NCBI GenBank assembly: GCA_963969495.1
Contig: OZ018323.1
Location: 68,345,720-68,409,719, forward strand
Origin: Ceratothoa steindachneri
Lineage: Eukaryota > Arthropoda > Malacostraca > Isopoda > Cymothoidae
Reading direction: 5' to 3'
Length of the DNA stretch: 64,000 bases
Shown piece after piece: positions 44,293 through 52,859 of this stretch (position 1 is its first letter; each line of letters opens with the position of its first letter). A model generated the notes under the pieces. It saw only the letters and a program-made list of their open reading frames with translations, was not told where the DNA came from and did not search any database. The position numbers and the translations under genes were made by a program.

Positions 44293-45658
44293 TAGGGATA
44301 CACCAGAAACAAAATTTTCAGTAACCGGCTGGAACTGGTACTAGCTAGAATTTAAATAAAGAACCGGACAGAACTTAGTTCCAGCCATAAACATCTATTT
44401 CTGGATTGATATTATCTATATTTCAGGTACAGAAATATGATAGTCCATAAACTTTTGAATTCATTACTTTTCTTTCTTTTTTTCAGAATTTTGCTCAAGC
44501 AATTTAGTTATTTTACTTATTTAGTAATTGTCTGCTCAGATGAGCTCAGATTATATATTTAAAATTTGTTGAATCAATTAGTTGGAAATAATTAATAGAA
44601 ACCACTATGTCTAAATCACGAATCTGGGAATATTTTTATATTGAAGATCAATCAGAAGAAGTTGCTGAATGTAAACTCTGTTTGAAGGGTATAAGAAGGG
44701 GCAGCAAAGGTAGTTTACCAAAATATTTTAGTACAACGCCACTGCACAAACATATGAAAAGAATGCACAAACTGCAATATTCCAACTTAATGCAAAATGA
44801 TGATAGTAAAAGTAAAACTGATGGTCAGAAGTGTGTTACAGCTGAAAAATATAAAGCAGATCTCAATGATGACCCTTCTCCTAAACAGAGGAAACTTGAA
44901 ATTATTACTGGGAGGCAAATGACCATCACTGATGTCTTTGAGAAGAAGATTAGGGACATAAATGATAAAAGGTCTGTTGATATTCATGAAAAAATTCTTG
45001 CTATGATCGCAATAGATAACCAACCTTTTCTTTTAGCAGTCAGAAGGATTCATTGACTTGATGGGCCATATAGAACCAAGGTACCTTATTCCTAGTAGGA
45101 GATATTTTTCAGACAGGATGCTGCCTAAAGTATATGAGAATACAATGCAAAATATTATGACAAGTTTACACAAGTATTCCTCAAAAATTTCTTTCAAATG
45201 AGATATATGGACCAGCCAGTACTCTATTGTGTGTTTTGTATCATTAACAGCGCATTGGATTACTGATGATTTCCAAAGATAAGATGCCATACTCGCAGTA
45301 AGGCACTTTCCTGTAAGACATACAGGTAAAAATATTGAACATATGATGAAAAACATGATAGAATGGGAAATACCAGAAGAGAGACAGCATATACTTGTCT
45401 GTGATGGTGCTGCAAATATGTGCCTTGGTGTTAAATTAGCAAAAATAGAAAGTGTTCATTGTTTTCTCCACATTCTTGAACTAGTAGTGAGAAAGACTAT
45501 CTTATCAGCTGTAGTAGGCCTAAGTGTAAATACATCTGTAGAAAAAAAGACAGGCCAGTTATTAGGTTCCAGCCACCTAAAAGTATAATGTCTGGCCAGT
45601 TAATAAGTTCCGGCAAAATCTCAGTTCTGGCTAGTTACTGGGTTCCGGTGCACCCCTA
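44293..45658 (+). mobile_element. hAT-type DNA transposon with 8-bp target duplication
   Basis: The left end TAGGGATACACCAGAA at 44293 mirrors the right end (reverse complement TAGGGGTGCACCGGAA, ending at 45658). The flanks CAACCAGC (44285-44292) and CAACCAAC (45659-45666) differ at one position; an 8-bp duplication is the hAT hallmark. The element carries a BED-finger transposase gene on the plus strand and lies within LINE-A copy A15. Confidence 0.85.
44607..45570 (+). pseudogene. hAT transposase with BED zinc finger, truncated and frameshifted
   Basis: The first frame (44607-45053) opens MSKSRIWEYFYIEDQSEEVA and has a BED-type finger: W/F pair, C-x2-C (ECKLC), then H-x4-H (KHMKRMH). After a spacer comes GRQMTITDVFEKK..DIHEKI and IDNQPFLLAV, the entry to the RNase H-like catalytic domain. 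Later frames hold WTSQYSIVCFVSLTAHWITD and HILVCDGAANMCLGVKLA..VHCFLHILELVVRKT, which carry conserved hAT catalytic-domain and CxxH-like signatures. The C-terminal dimerisation region is absent, so it is non-functional. Confidence 0.82.
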
Positions 45659-45929
45659 CAACCAACCCTGCCATTCACTGAGTGTAACTAAGGGAAAACC
45701 CCCTCTCCACAGGAAGAAGTTTGGAGGGACCCCAAACCCTAAGAACAGGGGAAGGGGGGGCACCGCCTCTTCTGAGGTGGAGCTACATGGGAGCAGCCCC
45801 AAGAATGGCAAAGTCAAACCACTTTGTCATAGGAAAATGGTTGGAAGGGAGCCCCTTCATTGGTCAGAATGGTGCTGTTGTAGTTTTCCTCACCCAGCCT
45901 AGCACTAAGGTTGGGTGAAGTTTGACTAA

Positions 45930-47660
45930 AAGGAAATTGGTGCAAAATGTTGAAGGCTTGCTGTCAAACAAAAATTCTGAATACTTGTGATCAGTGGGTA
46001 GCAACACACACTGACCAAAAGTTGTCCAGTGGAGGGTCAATTCCCAAAGAACTCAGCTCCCAAATAAGCAGCTAGAGATGCATGGAAACAGGGTGAATTT
46101 CCTTACTAGGTTCTACTAATCATTGACAGTATAGCCAGGATTTGAAGAACTGTTGTGACCGACCAGGAATTGGGACCCCCTATATTTTATTTGGGCTCAC
46201 CGCCAATAAGGCAGTGAAGCCTGCCTGCCATAATCAGTAGACCAAAATGCATCCAAAAGCAGCTGCAGGGATGAGGTCAGCCCATTACCTACAGGGAAAG
46301 AATTTGGGGACAAAAACAATCTTGCCATTAATCATGCAACGATGCATTGGACCCCTCAAGTTCTTGTCTCTTACAACTTATAGTGGGTGCTTACAGGAAA
46401 AGGAAGCGCAACAGCTTCCACAGTCCCCATCAGAGTCCATTTCAATCCAGTGAGTGAGGCCTTCCTGATTTTTACTCAGGCTGTATGTGCAGTTCCTCTG
46501 GATACCAGGTATTACAGTATATGCAGGGTAGACACATACAGTCACTCAGAATTGGAAGCCGTGCTTGCCTTTCAGGTTTCAGTTGTAAAAGAGGTGGAGC
46601 CCCAGCTACACTATCCACCTTCTGGTAGGTAGAAAAAAGGCTGATGGGAAGGTCAGAAAAAAGGGGTGCTGAGAGGGACATAATATGAGGCACACCAGCT
46701 TCGCAAGGCCCTGTCAAAGAGTTCAAGTCAACCCAGTGAGCAGCTCCTCAAGGTACCACATGTAACAGAATACCCTGCGTGGGGCTCAAACTTTTCAGGG
46801 GCTCCACTTTGGGCGAGTTAAAGAATTATGTTCACACCTATGCTACAAGGCACCCAGAATGGAAGTTGCCTAGCTGACAGTCAATCCTCAAGGGCTGCAG
46901 CTCCCAAATGAGCACCCAGAGGCAGGTGTGTCACAGTGGATCTATTACTAAATTGTACGCATTATTGGCATGATGGCTAGGATATGAAGTCATGTGACAG
47001 GCCCAGAGACAGGACCAAAGACTTTTAGTTGGCTTGGCAGCCTCCAAGGCAGTAAAGGCCACCCCCATAAGCCAGTACAGCCTTATGCACCCGGGAATGG
47101 GGAAAGAGAGGTGGTCAGTCCACTAGGTGCAGGGAAGGGGTTATTGGGTCAAAACTGATCTTCACATTAATCACGCCTCAAGACCCCACAACCTGCAGGC
47201 ATTAAAGGGCATTCTTTATAGAGGTTGCAAAGCCTCTCTTCTGACATGGCATGAGGTTGCTAGCCAGGTCCTTAAACCTAGATAGAGGAAATAGAGGAGA
47301 TACTCTTATAAAAAATTGGTGCCTAGAGGGACAAGGGAAGGTACAAGCTTCCCAAGGCCCTGTCAAAGAATGAAGTCAACTCAGTGAGCCAGAGCTACCT
47401 GATGGGCACTTAAGCTTGAGGATGTGCCACTCCTGCAGGTACCAGGTGTAGAATCTATACAGGGTACCTCCCTCCCCCTACTGGCCAGAGGTCAATGAGA
47501 GATCAGAAAGGAAAGTAGTGAATGTAAAGCCTGACCAGGAGGTGAGGCAAGGCCAGATGGCACTTAACTGGAGGCAATCAGACAGGAGGACATGCTCCTC
47601 CTCCAGGTACCATGTGTAGCACTCAACAGTGGGTACCCCCGGAAAGGGGATAAATAATAG
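45930..47660 (-). repeat. Tandem modules in LINE-A (A15) 5' UTR
   Basis: GCTCCCAAATRAGCA with its surrounding 150 bp occurs at about 46040 and about 46883 (roughly 843 bp apart). A second module, CCTGTCAAAGAGTTCAAGTC..CCAGTGAG followed by a CAGGTACCA-like box, recurs at about 46425-46515, 46715-46760, 47360-47445 and 47600. Iterated 5' UTR monomers act as promoters in some LINEs; here only the iteration is seen. Confidence 0.62.
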
Positions 47661-47680
47661 GGTCAAGAAGGAAGGTGCCT

Positions 47681-49608
47681 ATGAAAATCTATATAAAAAA
47701 AATATGAAAACTATAAATTTTAACTAAGAAAATATTTTCAAATTAGATTAAGAAGAAAATGATGCTGAAGAAATTATTATTAGTAATTAATTTCTCAATA
47801 GGAAATAGGTGTTAATGGGGAAATTTCCCCCATGAGTTACACACACAAAAACACACAAAAAAAATGCAGTAAAAATAATGTACAACAATTTCTTTCCTTT
47901 TTTTTAATTTAAGCTTTTCTACCGACAGCTGCCCAAATTAAAAATATCAAAAGTCAACCTTCTCCAGAGTAAATGTCCCACAATTGGACAGCAAGACATG
48001 TCTCCCAGTTCTGTGAAGCAATCAAGTCTTCAGCTCCCTTTTAAAAGTTGAAAACTGAACCAATCAAATTTGCTCTATCGCCTGCTGACTGGTTAATATG
48101 GCCAGGCCACTTCAGCCAAGAAAGCCATCACGATGGATGGGCAAATTCCCAAAGCTCTGAGGATATGTTGCAACTTGCCTGGGTTGTTCATTGTTTTGGC
48201 ATGTTATTAGCTGTTCTGCAGAACTTTTACAGGTCCTTTACCTAAGGCAAGCTAATCCCTAAATTTTACTAGTATTTTCAGTATAGAGATGAATAATAGC
48301 CTTTCCCAGGATTAAAGTTTAAACAATTAAGGCTAGTCCAAGTATTAGTAATATAATTTTCAATCATGCTGCTTTAGACTGATACAAGTGATTAGCTATG
48401 AATGTTAAAGTACACTATTACAACAAATTTGTTCAGTTTCTGATACAAAAATTGGATGAGTCAAATGAATTTATATCTCAAAGTAAATGAACAACAAAAC
48501 AACAAAAACTTGGTAATCAATGCCTCTAATTTGTTTTCATTAGTGAGGAAATACCAAATTCCACACACACACACGTGATTCAATATTTACCAATTTTGTG
48601 GTTATGAAGAGTTACCCTAACAGAAACTTGTGCATATTTCAAAAGAGATCATTAATATGTCTAAGAAGATTCTAGGATGAGATCTAGAAAAAAAAATGAC
48701 TAGGCTTTAACTAATATGCCAAGTTATGATTATATTAATAGCGGCATTTGATGGCTATCATTTATCCTTTAATCAACTATAATTCCAACTAAAGATTATA
48801 ATGACACTTAAAGACAGCTTTTTTTTCTACATACAAAATTCTTTTGACAGAAAAATTAAATTTGAAGCAAAGGTTATTCTGAGCAGTCCAAAGAGATTTG
48901 CTGGTCTTGCTGTTGAATTGTATAGAAGGTTCTCACTTCCCCTCATAAGTAATATCAAACAACTATATCAATGGGCCTCTGGTACTCAAGAAAAACTCAA
49001 AATATCTATAAAATATTCTGGAGCCCTTTGAATTTCATATTGAGTTCCTACAATTAAACCCCTCTAAATTTCACCACGCGCAAAAGGTTTAATGACTGCA
49101 CACTATATAAAAGCAAGATAAATATAGTCTGGATGTAATATGTGCATAATATATTTGAGGAACATAGCAGAGGGTAGTGGTAGCATTATTTTGAGGTTGG
49201 CTAAAGTACCTAAAGCTAGAATAAAACTGAGGAGGATAATAAGCCAAATATTTTAAGGATGAAAAAGATACTAACAGTAGCTACAAAATGAAAAGAATAG
49301 AACAAATGAATCTCACCAATTCTACATATATCTATAATTCTAGTGATCATTAAAAAAAAAAGGATAGTAAGATGGTATGGAATAATAAAGAATAAAGCAA
49401 ATGATTGCTTAATCCCTGAATGACTGGAAGGGCATACCTCTTGTTTTTAATGAAGCAATATTTAGAAAGATATTTAAAATAAAACATTTTTTTATAGATT
49501 ATCCATCATATACTAAACTGTAATGTCAAGAACTCTTTGATAGTTGGACTATCATAAAATAGTTATCAAGTTTAAATTACTGATAAATTTTTAAAAATAT
49601 ATACACAC
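47681..49608. other. AT-rich intron, no recognised gene
   Basis: About 1.9 kb of low-GC sequence with short CA repeats (48561-48574) and A-runs. Frames at 48048 and 48801 lack any domain and repeat match. It lies just downstream (in gene sense) of the first ADPGK exon seen. Confidence 0.45.
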
Positions 49609-49805
49609 TCAGCTGCTGAGCCAGTAGAAAAAAATAGAGCATAAGCTTCTTTGAGATCTTGAAATGATGATATATATCCATGATGTTTGGGTTTTATGGG
49701 AGGAGGTTCCTTACCGAAAAGGTCTGATGCTTTCATGTAGATATCGAGACAAGCTCCATATCCAACAGCAATTCTTATTTTCCCAACACTATGAATTTTT
49801 TCAAT
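49609..49805 (-). CDS. ADPGK: ADPGK internal exon, N-terminal part of the kinase domain
   Basis: The exon starts in phase 0 after the acceptor TGTTTACAG and ends after GCTGA at a GTGTGT donor. It encodes about 65 residues, including RIAVGYGACLDIYMKAS and a conserved tail FFSTGSAAE. These match the start of the ribokinase-like core of ADP-dependent glucokinase, where an (A/V)NAC(V/L)D-type strand opens the sugar-binding half. The last two bases (GA) pair with the first base of the next exon to make Glu. The donor is weaker than the others in this gene. The preceding exon, expected to carry the membrane or signal segment, was not recognised in 49806-64000. Confidence 0.85.
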
Positions 49806-49959
49806 CTGTAAACACAGGGTATCATAGTTAACACAATTCATACTATTCTTTACTTCATTTATTCATCAGTGGGCATCACAAAATAAGCTCACTGGACAAA
49901 AGATTAGTCACCTAGGGAGAAAAAACATAATTTAACATCTGAAGCGTGTAGGAACCTTA

Positions 49960-50480
49960 GGCAGCCGCGAGGCGTAGCTTAGTTTACGTTGAAACGTTAG
50001 ATAGGCTTTACTTGTGTTGCGGACGGCGTGAAGATCTGTAAATAGCAAATCAGATCTACTTAAAATGGGCTGGAAAAGCGACCTTCATGGAATGTTAAAA
50101 ATGTGCGATTGCATTTGGCTACGCCAAAGGTCATCATGTGAAGGAGGTGGCATAATTTAGCAGTGTTTCAATGAGTACAGTCATCCAGATTTACAAACAA
50201 TGGCAGAACTCGTAAAATGTGAAAAACTCCCGCCAGAATTGCGGATGAGAGAAGGTGTTGACAGACAGGGACCGTCATAGAATCTCCAGGCTTGTAATTA
50301 CAAATCAATTTGCTTCCAGGCAGGAATTGCTACAAAATGTCAATTCTGGTCCTTCACCACCAATTTCAGAAAGAACATTACACAGAGAACTCCATGGCAT
50401 GAATATATGGAGCAAAGTAGCATGGAAGAGGCCCTTACTATGGTTACAAGTGACTAATGTTTTGTCCAGTGATCTTATAT
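49960..50480 (+). pseudogene. Tc1-like transposase N-terminal fragment
   Basis: Starting at MGWKSDLHGMLKMCDC (about 50064), broken frames give a first helix-turn-helix. From 50255 comes LTDRDRHRISRLVITNQFAS, RQELLQNVN, ISERTLHRELHGMNIWSKVA and WKRPLL. This is the paired-type DNA-binding half of Tc1/mariner transposases, up to the linker before the catalytic domain. The DDE domain and inverted repeats were not found. Confidence 0.72.
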
Positions 50481-50489
50481 ACCATAGAG

Positions 50490-51192
50490 CTATTTATGGC
50501 AAATTTATCAAATATATATATCACTCATTACCTCAAGCATAGCATCCAAGATGTGTGAAAGTCGGTCCTGAAGATTATTCTCTTGAAAAGATAAATTTGA
50601 ACTTAAAAAGTAGCCCAATGTCAAAATAAGAAGTGAGAATATAGTTGTAATACCCATTGCCTTTTCTCCTTCCATTTTCTAAGCTTTTTATATCTAATAA
50701 GTGCCCTATTTTTTCCATAAATTTATATAATTACATAATAGGAAAATATGCCAGATCTCCAATTATGAAACTGAAAAAAAGAGGTAAGAAGAGCTAGTGA
50801 AATAATTATGAGTGAATTGCTACTATCCAATAGTTTGATAACCAAAAAAATACTTTGCCAGATTTGTTGAACCATATACAGATAATAGCAGTTTTTTAAT
50901 GAATGAGATAAGATTTTGTATATTGATATCAAAATAACCAGTCTTGATGGTACTCACATGCATAATGTGGGGCTGCCAGGATGTCAAAAAGGATCCAGCT
51001 AAGAGAAAAATCCTGGGAGCGCCAGCAAGGAGCACCTATTTAGCCCACACCTCCATGAGGATGTTCAGACCCATGGATGTTTTACTACCTAGCATATCCA
51101 GGCATGTATCAAAAGATGATACCCTTTTGTCCCTTCGTTCACCTTCTCTCCTTTTCACTCTTTAGGTTGCCAACCAGCAGCCACCCTGAGAC
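50490..51192. other. Intron, nothing recognised
   Basis: AT-rich, with a short GC-balanced island at 50960-51110 whose plus frame has no recognised domain. Confidence 0.4.
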
Positions 51193-52010
51193 TACAGTAG
51201 TGATCAAATTATTATGGATTTTTTGAAAATTTGTAATTTTTCTGGTAAAAGGTAACTTAAAACTATTTAATGAGTCAATGAGGTTATTTTTTTTCATATT
51301 AGTGTGAAATAACTATTCTCCATCTTTGAAGATGAAATATTAGTGTTTTGCTTCATTTTTTAGCAAACAAGTGGAAATAAAAGAAGGCAACACCAATTCT
51401 GTTTTGCACACTGTGATAACTGTTAGTCTCGTGCCTCAGTTCCAATTCAGACTTTGCAGGGTGAGGGTATGTGAGCTATTCTCTTTTGCTGTTACTGACC
51501 CAGTAATTCAACTAGTGTGTATTTTGCTTGCCTGTGGAGTGGATAATAGTAACAGTTTTTTCTTGCAGTGTAATGGATAAAAAAAAGTGAATAGCTATGG
51601 ATAAAGTCAGTGACTTGTGTCCTCAGAAAATTGGACAGATCAGTGCACTAAAACAGAGATATTGCAAAGAAATTGGGAGTCTCCTCTCAAATAGTAAGCA
51701 ATATAAAGAAAAAACTTAAAACAGGCAGTCAAATGTAGTCGCAAGAGGAAAACAACACCAAGAACAGACAGGAAAATAAAACAAATGGCTATTAAGGACA
51801 AAAGCAAATCTTGTAGGAAGATTGCAAGCAGAATGTTAGCAGATGGCATTAGTCTTTTCTTGAATAATAGTAAATAGGTTACTGGACAGTGAAATTCGAG
51901 CCTACCATCTAAAAAAGAAGCCTAAGCTTACCAAAACCATGAAACAGGCATGTTAAGTTTGGGCATTAATGCTCATGCTGATTGGACTTCTGAGAAATGG
52001 GAACAGGTAA
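51193..52010 (+). pseudogene. Second Tc1/mariner fragment: left end and N-terminal transposase
   Basis: It begins at TA followed by CAGTAGTGATCAAATTATTA (51195), a typical Tc1-like terminus. From 51597 the plus strand reads MDKVSDLCPQKIGQISALKQ, then broken frames with GSLLSNSKQY, RKTTPRTDRK-like and NRLLDSEIRAYHLKKKPKLT (about 51870) and DWTSEKWEQ (about 51988). It breaks off just before the first catalytic Asp, where a CR1-like RT remnant takes over. It differs from the elements at 50255, 37353 and 60796. Confidence 0.72.
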
Positions 52011-52680
52011 GAGTGGTACATTTACCAGTTATTTTCTTTATTAAGCATAAGAGAACATATTGTACCTACTGTAGTAGGTATATTCTGATTTAGCTACTAA
52101 GAATGGAACTTCTGATCATCTAGAGAATGGTAGGTTAATAAATGATGCTCAGCATGGGTTTAGAAGAGTTAGATCATATTTAACAAATTTACTGAATTTT
52201 ATGAATTAGGTATGTAACTAAACAATTAGACAAGGAAGAGAATATTGATGTAATTTACTTGATTTTAGCAAAGCTTTTAATAAGTTCCGCATAAAAAATA
52301 CATGGGATATGTCAGAAGGTTTTCAATTGGATAGCTGAATGGCTGAAAGATAGGAAAAAGAGTGGTACTGAATGGGGTGAAGTCCCAGTGGAGAGATTAT
52401 CAGTGGTGTAACTCAAGGATCACTTCTAGGCCTATTATTATTCCTCGTTAATATAAACAATTTTGGGGAGGCTGTAAATAGCAAAGTGTCAATTTTTGCT
52501 GATGACACTAAATTGACAGCTGTAGTCAAAGAAGTTGAGGGTAGCTTTAAAGTGCAGAGTGACTTAAATAAGTTATTAGCTTGGGCTCAGAAGTGACAAA
52601 TAACTTTTAACCTTAAAAAATGCAATGTTATTAACATGAGAAGGGATAATAGAGAATTTAGCTATGAAAAGGATGGGCAT
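52011..52680 (+). pseudogene. CR1/L2-like RT remnant, plus strand
   Basis: Broken plus-strand frames read GRLINDAQHGFRRVRSYLTN (52130-52190), LDFSKAFNKF (about 52260), ISGVTQGSLLGLLLFLVNIN (about 52400), IFADDTKLTAV (about 52495) and ITFNLKKCNVINMRR (about 52605). Order and spacing match the RT at 26203-27634. FADD is preserved, but more than six stops or shifts intervene. It ends near 52680, next to LINE-A 3' UTR. Confidence 0.75.
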
Positions 52681-52689
52681 TGGCTGAAT

Positions 52690-52855
52690 TCAGCTCACTC
52701 CGGCATCGGGGGTAGGCCAGCCTCCCCCTGTGCAGGAACAAGCGACTTACAAACAAATAAAAACAAGTGTTAAATAAAGTGGAGGCCAGCCTCCACCCAA
52801 AGGTCATATAGTACACAACTGTGTTCATGAACCAGTCCTGAGTACAAGGGAGGTT
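52690..52855 (-). mobile_element. LINE-A 3' UTR sliver A16
   Basis: CTCCGGCATCGGGGGTAGGC (52699) and CCAGTCCTGAGTACAAGGGA (52830) match the 3' UTR/tail of A11 (32358, 32510). It lacks the terminal hairpins and abuts A17's 3' end at about 52856. Confidence 0.65.
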
Positions 52856-52859
52856 GGGG

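Larger units (their letters stand above)
41565..47680 (-). mobile_element. LINE-A copy A15, old, 3' end lost, hAT insertion in ORF1 region
   Basis: The left edge lies within RNase H (GCACAATGCATTATCTCCC at 41597 corresponds to GCACGTCGCGTAATCTCCC at 13571). RT spans 41700-42700 (HYATVFFGLEKPCDT near 42360; AQYGFCKFHSMADALLQL), endonuclease 42850-43680 (PDFELEVADNLHGSHQFPF, with GSDH changed to GSHQ), and ORF1 N-terminus 43690-44290. It continues after the hAT from 45659 into a long 5' UTR to about 47680. Almost every CpG has become TpG or CpA. Confidence 0.78.
7763..49805 (-). other. ADPGK: ADPGK gene span (partial; six internal exons)
   Basis: Six minus-strand exons assemble into about 300 codons of ADP-dependent glucokinase. 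Each ends at GT and starts after AG, and codon phases match across all five introns (exon lengths 197, 191, 103, 137, 164 and 107 nt). In animals this enzyme phosphorylates glucose using ADP and is associated with the endoplasmic reticulum; it has a ribokinase-like fold. The conserved GGNA motif is in the second exon seen here, and the metal-binding NxxE motif is split between the fifth and sixth. Introns are about 9.5, 9.9, 4.7, 6.7 and 10.4 kb and packed with transposons. The N-terminal exon(s) and the C-terminal exons with the GxGD region are not in view, so whether the gene is functional cannot be shown from this window alone. Confidence 0.88.

Noticed and set aside
44787..45356. Minus-strand frames across the hAT transposase
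   Set aside because: Antisense to clear plus-strand hAT coding sequence.
45930..47660. CRISPR-like or satellite array
   Set aside because: Repeats are imperfect, irregularly spaced and match LINE-A 5' UTR modules elsewhere; no uniform repeat-spacer pattern.
50960..51110. GC-balanced island as a possible upstream ADPGK exon
   Set aside because: No frame gives a start methionine with a hydrophobic segment and a phase-0 donor; left unassigned.
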